The notes below the pieces were generated by a model. That model was not told the DNA's origin, did no database searches, and saw only the letters and a program-made list of their open reading frames with translations. A program made the position numbers and the translations under genes. A stretch of 64,000 bases of DNA from Maritimibacter sp. REDSEA-S28_B5 (GTDB taxonomy: Bacteria; Pseudomonadota; Alphaproteobacteria; Rhodobacterales; Rhodobacteraceae): positions 1 to 64,000 of the forward strand of contig LUOO01000099.1 in NCBI GenBank assembly GCA_001626765.1, read 5' to 3'. Shown piece by piece: positions 19,547-28,665 of this stretch (position 1 is the stretch's first letter; each line of letters begins with the position of its first letter).

Positions 19547-20458
19547 TCAAACGGATTCCGGCACGACCGATGCGACGATACTCTGATCCAGCGCCTCGAA
19601 GTCATTGAGGCGGATGGTATCGTAAAGCTCTTTCCGGGTCTGCATCTGATCCAGCATCGCAGTTGTCGCCCCATCACGGGCCAGCGCGGTATAGAGCCGT
19701 TCCTGCGCCCTGTTCGCCACCCGCAGGGAGGACACGGGCCAGATCACCATGTCATAGCCCAGTTCTGCGAACTCTTGCGCAGTCAACGCGGGCGTGCGAC
19801 CGAATTCGGTCATGTTGGCTAGCAGCTTGACGGCCGGAAGCGCGGCACGCATCTTGCGGAACATCTCGACACTGGTCAGCGCCTCGGGGAAGATCGCGTC
19901 GGCCCCGGCCTCGACGTAGAGTTTCGCGCGGGCGACGGCGCCCTCGATCCCCTCGGACGCTGCCGCATCGGTGCGGGCGATCACCACCAGGTCACGCGAC
20001 GCCTTCGCTGCCGCCGCAACCTTGGCCGCCATGTCCTGCGGCGCGACCAGCCGCTTGTCGTTCAGGTGGCCGCATTTCTTGGGCAGGAACTGGTCTTCCA
20101 GATGAACGGCGCCGGCGCCTGCTTCCTCGAAGCTGCGCACCATGTGCATGACGTTCAGCGCCTCGCCATAGCCGGTATCGCCGTCGACGAGCAGCGGCAG
20201 GCTCGAGGCACGGGCAATCTGGCGGATGAAGAAACAGACCTCGTCCACCGTGATGATGCCAAGGTCCGGCAGCCCCATGGAGGCGGTCATCGCGGCCCCC
20301 GAAAGGTAAAGCCCGTCGAACCCGGCGGCCTTTGCCTGCAAGGCGGCCTGCCCGTTGTGGGCGCCGGGCAGGCGCAGGATGCCGGGACGGTCCAGAAGAC
20401 TGCGAAACCGGCGGCCAGCAGTCTGGCTCGGCAAGTCGTCTGCGATCAGATAGGTCAT
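19547..20458 (-). CDS. prpB: Methylisocitrate lyase PrpB
   Basis: 303 residues of the ICL/PEP-mutase superfamily. It cleaves 2-methylisocitrate to pyruvate and succinate, the last step of the 2-methylcitrate cycle for propionyl-CoA. Visible: the metal-binding DGDTGYG segment (about 93-99) and the catalytic loop KKCGH with its cysteine (about 127-131). The ATG at 20458 (MTYLIADDLPSQTAGRRFR) is the family-like start. It lies 4 bp after the prpC stop codon; order prpD-prpC-prpB downstream of a shared promoter. Confidence 0.93.
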   Translation of the reverse strand: MTYLIADDLPSQTAGRRFRSLLDRPGILRLPGAHNGQAALQAKAAGFDGLYLSGAAMTASMGLPDLGIITVDEVCFFIRQIARASSLPLLVDGDTGYGEALNVMHMVRSFEEAGAGAVHLEDQFLPKKCGHLNDKRLVAPQDMAAKVAAAAKASRDLVVIARTDAAASEGIEGAVARAKLYVEAGADAIFPEALTSVEMFRKMRAALPAVKLLANMTEFGRTPALTAQEFAELGYDMVIWPVSSLRVANRAQERLYTALARDGATTAMLDQMQTRKELYDTIRLNDFEALDQSIVASVVPESV

Positions 20459-20462
20459 GTGC

Positions 20463-21632
20463 TTACTCCGCCGCTGCCGACAGGGTGAAGCCGCGCTTGG
20501 AAAGCGGCACAAAGGCCCGGGTCTCGGGTCCGGTATAGTTGGCCGAGGGGCGGATGATCTTGTTGTCCTGCCGCTGTTCGATCACATGGGCGCCCCATCC
20601 GGCGGTGCGCGAGATCACGAAGATCGGCGTGAACATGGCCGTCGGCACGCCCAGCAGGTGGTAGGAGACGGCGGAATACCAATCGAGGTTCGGGAACATC
20701 TTCTTGGCGTCCATCATGACCGCCTCGATGCGTTCGGCGATGGCGAACATCTTCATCGACCTGCCCTCTTGCGAGAGCTGTTTGGCCACCCGCTTGATGA
20801 CCACGTTGCGCGGGTCAGAGATCGTGTAGACCGGGTGGCCGAAACCGATGACGACCTCTTTCGCGGCGATGCGAGCGCGGATATCCTCTTCGGCGGTGTC
20901 GGGGTCGGCATAGCGGCGCTGAACTTCGAAGGCGACCTCATTGGCCCCACCATGCTTGGGGCCGCGCAGGGCGCCGATGGCACCGGTTACGGCCGAATAG
21001 ACATCCGATCCGGTGCCCGCAATGGAGCGCGCGGTGAAGGTCGAGGCGTTGAACTCGTGTTCGGCATAGAGGTTCAGCGTGGTGTCCATGGCCCGGACCT
21101 GCGCCGCGGTCGGCGCTTGCCCGTGCAGCAGGTGCAGGAAGTGCCCTGCGATGCTGTCATCCTCGGTCTCGACCTCGATGCGCCGTCCGTTCTGGGTGAA
21201 GTGATACCAGTAAAGCAGCATCGAGCCCTGCGCCGCGATCAGCCGGTCGGTGATGTCGCGCGCGCCGGGCAGGTTGTGATCCGCCGCCTCGGGCAGCGCA
21301 CAGCCAAGCGCCGAGACACCCGAACGCAGCACATCCATCGGATGCGCCGCTGCCGGGATCGCCTCGAGCGTGTCGCGCACCGCCCGTGGCAGGCCGCGCA
21401 GCTTGCGCAGATGGGCCTTGTAGGCGGTCAGCTCAGCCTCGGACGGCAGGTGGCCGTGGATCAGCAGATGCGCGACCTCCTCATAGGTGCAGGCCTCGGC
21501 CAGTTCGAGGATGTCATAGCCCCGGTAGTGCAGGTCATTGCCGCTTTGCCCGACCGAGCAGAGCGCGGTGTTGCCGGCTTTGACCCCCGAAAGAGCCACG
21601 GATTTCTTGGGTTTGGTGACGGTTACGCTCAT
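20463..21632 (-). CDS. prpC: 2-Methylcitrate synthase PrpC
   Basis: 389 residues, the size of bacterial methylcitrate synthases rather than the longer hexameric citrate synthases. It condenses propionyl-CoA with oxaloacetate. Citrate synthase catalytic motifs are visible: HGGANE (the first catalytic His) and GFGHPVY (the second), then the Asp-containing C-terminal helix VEAVMMD and the arginine segment [10 protein letters not shown]. It starts 12 bp after prpD. Gene context distinguishes it from gltA. Confidence 0.94.
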   Translation of the reverse strand: MSVTVTKPKKSVALSGVKAGNTALCSVGQSGNDLHYRGYDILELAEACTYEEVAHLLIHGHLPSEAELTAYKAHLRKLRGLPRAVRDTLEAIPAAAHPMDVLRSGVSALGCALPEAADHNLPGARDITDRLIAAQGSMLLYWYHFTQNGRRIEVETEDDSIAGHFLHLLHGQAPTAAQVRAMDTTLNLYAEHEFNASTFTARSIAGTGSDVYSAVTGAIGALRGPKHGGANEVAFEVQRRYADPDTAEEDIRARIAAKEVVIGFGHPVYTISDPRNVVIKRVAKQLSQEGRSMKMFAIAERIEAVMMDAKKMFPNLDWYSAVSYHLLGVPTAMFTPIFVISRTAGWGAHVIEQRQDNKIIRPSANYTGPETRAFVPLSKRGFTLSAAAE

Positions 21633-21644
21633 GCTCTCGCCTCC

Positions 21645-23153
21645 TTAGCTGCGGTCAAAGATGCCGGCGGGGCGCGGCGCGCCCATCAGGCCGGGATCGA
21701 CGGTGAAGTTCAGCTGGTGCAGATCGCCCGACTTCAGATCGGCCAGCACCTCGGCGCTGTCGAGGAAACGCTGTTGCTCCTGCGGGGCCAGAACGCCCTC
21801 CGACAAGGTAAGGAACTTGCGGACGTAGTTGGCCCGCACGAAGGGCCGCGCCCCGTCGGGGTGAGCATCGGCCAGCGCCAGCTCGTCGGTGATCTTCGAT
21901 CCATCCTCCAGCGTGATGGTCACGCGGCCGCCGAACGCCTTCTCCTTCGGGTCGCGGGCGTGATAGCGGCGCGTCCATTCCGGGTTCTCAGCGGTCGAGA
22001 TCTTGTGCCAGAGCGCCACCGTCTCGGGCCGCTGCGCTCGGTCGGGGGCATAGCTGCGCTCGTGGTGCCAGCCGCCGTCTTCCAGCGCGACCGCAAAGAT
22101 ATACATGATCGAATGATCCAGCGTCTCACGGCTGGCCTTCGGGTCCATCTTCTGGGGATCGTTGGCGCCGGTGCCGATGACGTAATGGGTGTGGTGCGAG
22201 GTCTCGATCAGGATCGATTGCACCTTTGTCAGATCGCCCACCTTCGGTCCCATACGCCGCGCCAGGTCGATCAGCGCCTGGGACTGGTATTCCGCCGAAT
22301 GCTCCTTGGTGTAGGTGTCAAGGATCGCGCGCTTGGCCTCGCCCGCCTCTGGCAGGGGCACGTGATAGACAGCTTCCGGCCCGGACAGCAGCCAGGCGAT
22401 GAAGCCATCCTCGCCTTCCCACGCAGGGCTTGGCGCCCCTTCGCCGCGCATCACGCGGTCGACGGCCTCGATCGCCATCTTCCCGGCGAAAGCCGGGGCA
22501 AAAGCCTTCCAACTGGAAATCTCGCCCTTGCGGGACTGGCGCGTGGTCGTGGTAACATGCAGCGCCTGCTGGACGGCCTGATAGATAGTCTCGACCGGCA
22601 GGTTCAACAGCGTGCCGATCCCGGCGGCGGCCGAGGGCCCGAGATGGGCGATATGGTCGATCTTGTGCTCATGCAGGCAGATGCCCTTCACCAGATCGAC
22701 CTGGATCTCATATCCCGTCGCCAGCCCCCGGATCAGATCGGAGCCAGACAGGCCCAGGTGCTGCGCCACGGCCAGGATCGGCGGGATGTTGTCGCCGGGG
22801 TGGGAATAGTCGGCGGCCAGAAAGGTGTCGTGGAAATCGAGCTCGCGCACGGCGGTGCCGTTGGCATAGGCCGCCCATTCGGGGCTGATGCGGGCGCTTT
22901 CCACGCCGAAGACGGTCGCGCCGGGGGACATCGGATGGCACAAAGCCTGCGCGCGGGCCGAGGCCACGGGCCGCCGCGCGACAGAGGCGGCGGCGACGGC
23001 GGCATTGTCGATCACCCGGTTGATGATCATCTCGGTCACGTCAGGTTCGACCGCCACCGGGTCGGCGGCAACTTCGGCGATCTTCCAGGCCAGCTGATCT
23101 TCGAGGGCCAGGCGTTCGGCGGATTTATAGCTCCGCACGTCATGCGTCTTCAT
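21645..23153 (-). CDS. prpD: 2-Methylcitrate dehydratase PrpD
   Basis: 502 residues, MmgE/PrpD family. It converts 2-methylcitrate to 2-methyl-cis-aconitate without an iron-sulfur cluster. The N-terminal helical domain contains [18 protein letters not shown], the characteristic PrpD signature, and the C-terminal domain has [15 protein letters not shown]. It is the second cistron of the operon, 10 bp after the hotdog thioesterase. Since PrpD avoids the need for AcnD/PrpF, the cycle can be completed by AcnA/AcnB elsewhere. Confidence 0.94.
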   Translation of the reverse strand: MKTHDVRSYKSAERLALEDQLAWKIAEVAADPVAVEPDVTEMIINRVIDNAAVAAASVARRPVASARAQALCHPMSPGATVFGVESARISPEWAAYANGTAVRELDFHDTFLAADYSHPGDNIPPILAVAQHLGLSGSDLIRGLATGYEIQVDLVKGICLHEHKIDHIAHLGPSAAAGIGTLLNLPVETIYQAVQQALHVTTTTRQSRKGEISSWKAFAPAFAGKMAIEAVDRVMRGEGAPSPAWEGEDGFIAWLLSGPEAVYHVPLPEAGEAKRAILDTYTKEHSAEYQSQALIDLARRMGPKVGDLTKVQSILIETSHHTHYVIGTGANDPQKMDPKASRETLDHSIMYIFAVALEDGGWHHERSYAPDRAQRPETVALWHKISTAENPEWTRRYHARDPKEKAFGGRVTITLEDGSKITDELALADAHPDGARPFVRANYVRKFLTLSEGVLAPQEQQRFLDSAEVLADLKSGDLHQLNFTVDPGLMGAPRPAGIFDRS

Positions 23154-23163
23154 GGGTTTTCCT

Positions 23164-23514
23164 TTACGTTTCCGGGATCGCGCGGGGCCGGCCCGCGTCG
23201 TCCACTGCCACCATCACGAAACCGCCCGAGATGACTCTGCGTCCCGCTACCGTCCCGATGACCTCGACGGTCAGGGATGTCTGGCCGGTGCCAGTCACCT
23301 GCGCCGTCAGGTCCAGCAGGGATCCCACCGCCACGGGTGCGGTGAAGTCCACCTGCCTGACCGCCGCCATGACCACGGCGCCGCCGACCTGCCGGAACGC
23401 CGCGGCAAAGGCCGCCTTGGCCAGCAGGTCAAGCGCGTTGCCGCCGAAGAGCGTGCCGTAGTGATTGGCGTGCTCGGGCAGGATCAATTCGCTGGTGGTG
23501 GTGGGTTGTGTCAT
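23164..23514 (-). CDS. Hotdog-fold acyl-CoA thioesterase
   Basis: 116 residues of the YciA/BFIT-like acyl-CoA hydrolase family, with the signature [22 protein letters not shown] (asparagine/glycine-rich active-site helix) near residues 15-35 and [19 protein letters not shown] in the second half. It is the first gene of the prp operon, starting just downstream of the operator region shared with the divergent regulator. A role in releasing CoA from accumulated short-chain acyl-CoA such as propionyl-CoA is plausible from context; substrate is inference. Confidence 0.85.
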   Translation of the reverse strand: MTQPTTTSELILPEHANHYGTLFGGNALDLLAKAAFAAAFRQVGGAVVMAAVRQVDFTAPVAVGSLLDLTAQVTGTGQTSLTVEVIGTVAGRRVISGGFVMVAVDDAGRPRAIPET

Positions 23515-23524
23515 CCGTCTTCGC

Positions 23525-23540
23525 TTCGCAACATTTGCAA
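23525..23540. promoter_or_regulatory. TTCGCAACATTTGCAA element, candidate PrpR/ScfR operator (prp side)
   Basis: TTCGCAACATTTGCAA lies 11 bp upstream of the thioesterase start. It is nearly the reverse complement of the element at 23616-23631. It resembles the TTTGCAA-type sites of RamB/PrpR regulators of short-chain acyl-CoA metabolism. Confidence 0.6.
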
Positions 23541-23603
23541 CAGGAGCTTTTCACAAGGCACACCTTACCCTAAACTACTGAAAATGCGTGTTTTGGCGAA
23601 GAC

Positions 23604-23631
23604 TTGCGTTGTAAATTGCGAATGTTGCGAA
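23604..23631. promoter_or_regulatory. Triple TTGCG element, candidate PrpR/ScfR operator (regulator side)
   Basis: Three half-sites TTGCG occur in 28 bp (about 23604, 23616, 23625); the last two form TTGCGAATGTTGCGAA, the near inverse of the element at 23525. It ends 10 bp before the regulator ATG, suggesting autoregulation. Confidence 0.6.
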
Positions 23632-23641
23632 GGGGTGAGCG

Positions 23642-25036
23642 ATGAAGAAGGCCTATATGGGCGTGCGCCTGAAACGTCTGCGCGAGGAACGCGGGATGAC
23701 ACAGGCGGCCCTTGCCAGCAGTCTTGAGTTGAGCCCCAGCTACCTCAACCAGATGGAGCGCAACCAACGCCCCCTGACCGTGCCGGTGCTCCTGCGGCTG
23801 AACGCGGTGTTCGGGCTGGACGTGCAGCTGTTCTCCGAGGCCGAGGAAGCCCGCCTGATCCCTGACCTGCGCGCGGCGCTTGCGGATCAGGGCGCGGGGG
23901 CGTCGATGGCCGAGCTGCGCGAGATCGCCTCGAACATGCCCAGCGTGGCCCGTGCGATCATCGACATGCAGACCCGTCTGCGCGAGACCTCGGAACAGAT
24001 GGGCGTGATGGCCGGCCATCTGTCCGGAGAGGTGTCCGGCGATCCGGCCCCGTTCGAGGCCGTGCGTGATTATTTCTACAACCACCGCAACTACATCGCC
24101 GCGCTGGACGAGGCCGCCGAGGCACTGGGTCAGGGCATCCGCCCCGGGCGGATGGCCGAAGGACTGACGGATCGTCTGGGCGGGCGACACGGCATCAGGG
24201 TCGCCACAGAGGATGACGCGCAGGCGCTCCGCCGGTTCGATGCGGAGTCTGGTGTGCTCACGCTGTCGTCGCGCCTGACCGCCGGGCAGCGCGCCTTTCA
24301 GATGGCGACACAGTTGGGGTTCCTGGAACAGGACGCGCTGATCGATCAGCTGGGCCGGGACTCCGGCATGGCCAGCGACGATGCCCGCGCCCTTCTGCGG
24401 ATCGGCCTTGCCAACTATTTCGCCGGAGCGGTGATCCTGCCCTATGGCGCCTTCCTTCAGGCCGCCGAGGCCGAGCGCTATGACATCGAACGCCTCGCGC
24501 ATAGGTTTGGCGTCGGGTTCGAGACGACCTGCCACCGCCTGTCCACCCTGCAACGCCCCGAGGCGCGCGGCGTGCCCTTCTTCTTCATCCGGGTGGATCG
24601 CGCCGGCAATATCTCGAAACGGCAATCGGCCACGGATTTCCACTTCTCGCGGATCGGAGGCTCCTGCCCGCTGTGGAACGTCTACGAGGCCTTCTCGCGC
24701 CCCGGCGAGGTGCTGACCCAGATCGCGCAAATGCCGGACGGGCGCAGTTACCTCTGGGTGGCGCGGACGGTCAGCCATGGCTCGGGCGGCTTTGGCGCGC
24801 CGGTCAAGCGGTTCGCGGTGGCCCTTGGCTGCGACCTCGCCCATGCCGACCGACTGGTCTATTCGCGCGTGCTGGATCTACGGAACCCCGATCTGGCAAC
24901 ACCAATCGGTGCCGGCTGCAAGATCTGCGACCGCCGAACTTGTCCGCAACGCGCCTTTCCGATGACAGGGCGACCGTTGCGTCCCGACCCAAGCGTATCA
25001 CGCCTTGCGCCCTATTCAGGCAGAGAGACCGGTTGA
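23642..25036 (+). CDS. XRE-type short-chain acyl-CoA regulator (ScfR/PrpR/RamB family)
   Basis: 464 residues. The N-terminal XRE helix-turn-helix (about 8-62: LKRLREERGMTQAALASSLE, then SYLNQMERNQRPLTVP) is followed by an IrrE/ImmA-like zincin-derived domain and a C-terminal domain with the cysteine cluster CKICDRRTCPQRAFP (about 427-441). In the RamB/PrpR family this cysteine-containing region belongs to the acyl-CoA-sensing part. Transcribed divergently from the prp operon and separated from it by 127 bp carrying inverted TTGCG elements, so it very probably controls prpDCB and itself in response to propionyl-CoA. Start ATG with GAAGGGGTGAGCG upstream. Confidence 0.87.
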   Translation: MKKAYMGVRLKRLREERGMTQAALASSLELSPSYLNQMERNQRPLTVPVLLRLNAVFGLDVQLFSEAEEARLIPDLRAALADQGAGASMAELREIASNMPSVARAIIDMQTRLRETSEQMGVMAGHLSGEVSGDPAPFEAVRDYFYNHRNYIAALDEAAEALGQGIRPGRMAEGLTDRLGGRHGIRVATEDDAQALRRFDAESGVLTLSSRLTAGQRAFQMATQLGFLEQDALIDQLGRDSGMASDDARALLRIGLANYFAGAVILPYGAFLQAAEAERYDIERLAHRFGVGFETTCHRLSTLQRPEARGVPFFFIRVDRAGNISKRQSATDFHFSRIGGSCPLWNVYEAFSRPGEVLTQIAQMPDGRSYLWVARTVSHGSGGFGAPVKRFAVALGCDLAHADRLVYSRVLDLRNPDLATPIGAGCKICDRRTCPQRAFPMTGRPLRPDPSVSRLAPYSGRETG

Positions 25037-25463
25037 AAACGGGCTGACCTGTCTGCAGGCTCATGGTTTCCCACGCTAGCCGGAGGAAGTGTTCAGCCAT
25101 AGGCCGCTTGACCGCACTAATAGTGTAGCCTTGGTTGACTCCGTGATTTGATCAACCGATCCCGACTGCATTGCTAACGCCGGAAAGGTCGCCTGATCAA
25201 CAGCGTTGTTAATGAGGTCGTATGGCCGAAAGCGCTGTGAGCGGATTTGAGAGCCGCAATACTGGCGCCACCCGATCGCGGTATTTCCGTGTCGGCGTTG
25301 CTCTGCCCCACCTGATGACCTCGGCCTGCCAGACAATGCCGCACGTCGCCATGGATGACAATTTCGGAGAAGCTGCGACGCAGCGATGAGCCAGGTTGCA
25401 GATGTCAGCTTCGGGCCGTTCGTGAAGTCCCGGCGGTCAGGGCGGGAAACTGCCGTTCCCTCG
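25037..25463. other. Gene-free stretch between the prp regulator and the nik transporter
   Basis: An open frame on the minus strand (25076-25471) gives Arg/Ser-rich sequence without family resemblance. I see no repeat, tRNA or transposon end. It may be the scar of an old insertion, but nothing in it proves this. Confidence 0.4.
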
Positions 25464-26108
25464 TCAAGCACGAAAGGCTGCTTTTCCCTGGACTACCTTC
25501 TTCCCTTGAAATCCGAGCTCCACGCTTTTTCCACAGAACCGAGACCTCAAAGAACTGCTATGCGAAACCAATAGCAGCGCAACCTCTCGACGCCCGGCCA
25601 GGTCGATCAAGGCCCGCAGAAGGCTCTCCTGTTCGATCGCATCCAGTTGGGCGGTGATTTCGTCACAGATCAGCACCCGCAGACCCGGATGGAATAGCCG
25701 CGAAAGCGAGACCCGCGCCAGTTCACCGCCCGACAGTTGCGGCGGGCGACGGTTTGTCCACGCTTCGCGGATGCCAAGCGTTGTCAGCACCTCGGGGTCC
25801 GGGGCGGTGGCGTTCGCAAGGATCCTCCCGACGGTCCAGCGGGGATCGACCGCCAGCTCGGGTGATTGGGGGGCGTATTGCACTGGACCCGGGAGACCCG
25901 GTCTGGCCAGTTTGAACTTCGCTCCATCGAGCAAAACCTCGCCGTGATCGGGCGTGAACTGCCCGGCGAGGATCCGGCAAAGGGTCGTCTTGCCCGAGCC
26001 CGAGGCCCCGCCCAAGCCGAGCACCTCGCCCCGCGCAAGGTCGAAGTCGACGCCATTCAGGACCTGCCAATTCCCATAGGCATGGTGCAGCGCGCGGGCG
26101 GTCAGCAT
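25464..26108 (-). CDS. nikE: ABC transporter ATPase, NikE-like
   Basis: 214 residues. ABC ATPase with Walker A GGASGSGKTT (33-42), signature LSGGELARVSL (about 124-134) and Walker B LICDEITAQLD (about 145-155). It lacks the C-terminal oligopeptide-binding extension seen in Dpp/Opp ATPases, as in NikE. It overlaps the upstream ATPase gene nikD by 7 bp and is the last cistron. The C-terminus (GFQGKKVVQGKAAFRA) is short and may have been trimmed. Confidence 0.82.
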   Translation of the reverse strand: MLTARALHHAYGNWQVLNGVDFDLARGEVLGLGGASGSGKTTLCRILAGQFTPDHGEVLLDGAKFKLARPGLPGPVQYAPQSPELAVDPRWTVGRILANATAPDPEVLTTLGIREAWTNRRPPQLSGGELARVSLSRLFHPGLRVLICDEITAQLDAIEQESLLRALIDLAGRREVALLLVSHSSSLRSRFCGKSVELGFQGKKVVQGKAAFRA

Positions 26109-26824
26109 GGCGCATCCGGCGCAAGCTGGGCATTCCAGAGAGCCCGGGAAAAGGCATCGCGAAAGGCGGTTCCGGTTCCGGTGAATGCGTCCGCCGGGGC
26201 CGTTTCCACCTGTCGGCCCCGGCGCAGGATGACGATGCGTGACGAAATCTTGGCCAGACCACAGACGTCGTGCGAGATCACGATGATGCCGCGCCCGGTG
26301 GCGGCCAGGTCGGTGAACAGGGACAGCACCCTGCCCGCTGCGACCTCGTCCAAACCGACCGTCGGTTCGTCGGCGACGATCCAGTCCGCTCCGGTGGCGA
26401 GCGCTGTGGCCAGCAGGACGCGGCGCGCCATGCCGCCCGACAGTTCGTGCGGGTAGAGCCGGGCGGTGTCCGGCGGCAGGCCGACGCGGGCCAGCGCGTC
26501 GGGCACATCGACCGGTCGGCCGGCAAGGCGGGCAAACCTCAGGATTTGACGTCCAACCGGCGCCATCGGATCCAGCGCATCCAAGTGTTGAGGGGCCAGT
26601 GCAACCGTCCGGGGGGCGACCGGCGCATCGGCAAGGGTGATGCGGCCCGTGCGGATGGCATCCGGGGGCAGCGCGCCGACCAAAGCCTCGGCAACGATGC
26701 TCTTGCCCGCACCCGAAGTGCCGGTCAGCCCGACGACCTCTCCGCGGTCGAGCGCGAGGGACACGCCTTCCAGAACCGGGCCGGTCGGAAAGCTCACTGT
26801 CAGGTCTTCGATCCTGAGTGTCAT
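26102..26824 (-). CDS. nikD: ABC transporter ATPase, NikD-like
   Basis: 240 residues. Walker A GTSGAGKS (34-41), signature LSGGMARRVLLA (about 130-141), Walker B WIVADEPTVGLD (about 148-159) and the switch histidine in VISHD. The ATG at 26824 overlaps the stop of the permease gene (ATGA), so the longer frame to 26929 is not used. With NikE it powers the importer. Confidence 0.84.
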   Translation of the reverse strand: MTLRIEDLTVSFPTGPVLEGVSLALDRGEVVGLTGTSGAGKSIVAEALVGALPPDAIRTGRITLADAPVAPRTVALAPQHLDALDPMAPVGRQILRFARLAGRPVDVPDALARVGLPPDTARLYPHELSGGMARRVLLATALATGADWIVADEPTVGLDEVAAGRVLSLFTDLAATGRGIIVISHDVCGLAKISSRIVILRRGRQVETAPADAFTGTGTAFRDAFSRALWNAQLAPDAPC

Positions 26825-27678
26825 GCTTCCTCTCCCGCCGGGTTCGACAGCTGACGCAATGCCTCGCCGAACCGTTCGAAGGTCAGGGCGACCAGCATCA
26901 ACCCAAGGCCAGGCGCGGCTGCGACCCACCAGTGACCCGCCATGATCTCACGCAGGCTTTCGGACAGCATCACGCCGATCGATGGCAGATGAGGTTCGAT
27001 CCCGAGGCCGATGAAGCTGAGCCCGGCCTCGTGCAGGATCGCGTGGGGGAAGATCACGATGAACCCGGCGACGATCTGCGGCACCAGGGGCTGCGCCAGG
27101 TGATGCCGGGCGACCCAGAGCCTCGACCGCCCGAGCGCACGCGAGATCGCCACATAGTCTGACGCGGCGATCGTCTGCGCCTCGTGCCGCAAGACTCGGG
27201 CGAGGCGCGGCCAGTGGGTCAGCGCGACGGCGACAACCACGCCGGCCGTGCCCCCGCCCATGGCAAAGGCGATCATGATCAGCAGGACGAAATGCGGCAG
27301 GCCGAGCGCGAGTTCGGTCAGCAGCCCGACGACGTGATCGGCCATACGCCCGAAGGTCGCCGCCAGCCCCAGCACGACCGCCATGATGGTCGAGGCACCG
27401 GCTGCCAGAAGACCGACCTGCACGCTCTGCGCCAGCGCCGCAAGCGTGCGGGCGGCGATGTCGCGGCCCAGCAGGTCGGTGCCCATCAAGTGCGCGGGTT
27501 GGGGTGGTTGCGCACGGGTGGCGGCGTTGACGGAGAGAGCGCCGTCGGGCAGCAGCACGGCCCCCGCCAGCACCGCGCCCAGTATTGCCAACGCAACGAT
27601 CCCGTGTCTTTTCGCCCGACGCTGCGGGCGTCGCAGGTGCTCAGGCAGGCACAGGGGCAGCTTGGTAGCATCGCTCAT
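26821..27678 (-). CDS. nikC: ABC transporter permease, NikC-like
   Basis: 285 residues. An N-terminal membrane segment (about 24-45) is followed by a periplasmic stretch with HLMGTDLLGRD, the signature of DppC/NikC-type permeases, and about five further membrane segments. The EAA-like loop (DYVAISRALGRSRLWVARHH) that contacts the ATPase is visible. It overlaps both the upstream permease and the downstream ATPase by 4 bp. Confidence 0.86.
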   Translation of the reverse strand: MSDATKLPLCLPEHLRRPQRRAKRHGIVALAILGAVLAGAVLLPDGALSVNAATRAQPPQPAHLMGTDLLGRDIAARTLAALAQSVQVGLLAAGASTIMAVVLGLAATFGRMADHVVGLLTELALGLPHFVLLIMIAFAMGGGTAGVVVAVALTHWPRLARVLRHEAQTIAASDYVAISRALGRSRLWVARHHLAQPLVPQIVAGFIVIFPHAILHEAGLSFIGLGIEPHLPSIGVMLSESLREIMAGHWWVAAAPGLGLMLVALTFERFGEALRQLSNPAGEEA

Positions 27679-28658
27679 GCGGGGCCCCTCAGTCGTGGGT
27701 CGGCCAGGCGGGCGGCGACGTCGGCCAGCAGGTTGCCCGCGAAGACGAAGAGCAGCGTCGCCAGTCCGATCCCCATCAGCAGCGGTGCATCCGCCCCTGT
27801 CGCCGCGCGCACGGTCGCCTGTCCAAGGCCCGGCCAGGCAAAGACCGCTTCAGCCAGGACAGAGCCGCCGAAGAGCTCGCCTGCCCCCGCGAGATGCAGG
27901 GTCAGCGCGACGCCCGCCGCGTGGCGCAGCCCAGGGCCGAATGCCAGATGCAGCGGTGTGGCCCCATGGGCCGACAGATGGCGCGCAGCGGGACTGTCGA
28001 GGAAGGCCACAAGACTCTGCCGCGTGTGCAGCACAAGCGGCGCGATGCCCACGACCGAAAGTGTGGCGACGGGCAGGACCATGTGCCGCCAGCGATCCGC
28101 CAGCGTCACCTCGGCGGCCAATTGACCGGGGGGCGTCGCGCAGCACGCGGGCAGCCAGCCCAGCCCGACCGCAAAAAACGCGACCAGCAGGATCGCCACC
28201 CAGAAGCCCGGGCTGGCGGCCATCACGACGGCGATGGTGCGGATCACCCGGTCGGGCCAGCGTCCGCGCGTTGCCCCCGCCACCAGCCCCAAGGCCGTGC
28301 CCAGAACGAAGGACAGCACAAAGGCCAGCCCGATCAGCGCCAGCGAGGCCGGCAGCCGGGCGGCAATCACCTGCATCACCGGCGCGTTGAAGGTGATGGA
28401 TTGCCCCAAATCCCCCCGGGCCAGCTGACCGAGCCAGTTGGCGAAGCGTTCTACCGCGGGCCGGTCCAGCCCCCAGGCGGCGGCGATGGCGTCCCGCTGC
28501 TCGGGTCCGATCTGGGATGTTCGGCCGCCGACATAGGCCTGCACCGGGTCAATCGGCGCGAGCGAGATCAGCGTGAACAGTCCGACCGCCGCCAGGGGCA
28601 AGAGCCAGGCCAGCCGGATCAGGCGACCGGCCAGCAGGGCCGGAAGCCAGGCTTTCAT
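27675..28658 (-). CDS. nikB: ABC transporter permease, NikB-like
   Basis: 327 residues. DppB/NikB-type permease: first membrane segment at about 9-30, a periplasmic region including AYVGGRTSQIGPEQRD, then five segments; the NikB-like proline/glycine-rich region LAEAVFAWPGLGQATV is present. The ATG at 28658 is chosen (MKAWLPALLAGRLIRLAW) because the longer frame to 28718 would overlap nikA. It begins 8 bp after the nikA stop codon. Confidence 0.86.
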   Translation of the reverse strand: MKAWLPALLAGRLIRLAWLLPLAAVGLFTLISLAPIDPVQAYVGGRTSQIGPEQRDAIAAAWGLDRPAVERFANWLGQLARGDLGQSITFNAPVMQVIAARLPASLALIGLAFVLSFVLGTALGLVAGATRGRWPDRVIRTIAVVMAASPGFWVAILLVAFFAVGLGWLPACCATPPGQLAAEVTLADRWRHMVLPVATLSVVGIAPLVLHTRQSLVAFLDSPAARHLSAHGATPLHLAFGPGLRHAAGVALTLHLAGAGELFGGSVLAEAVFAWPGLGQATVRAATGADAPLLMGIGLATLLFVFAGNLLADVAARLADPRLRGPA

Positions 28659-28665
28659 CGGGCCC

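Noticed and set aside
20457..23234. 925-residue open frame on the plus strand across prpBCD
   Set aside because: Antisense to three well-recognised enzymes; composition is Arg/Gly/His-rich, typical of shadow frames.
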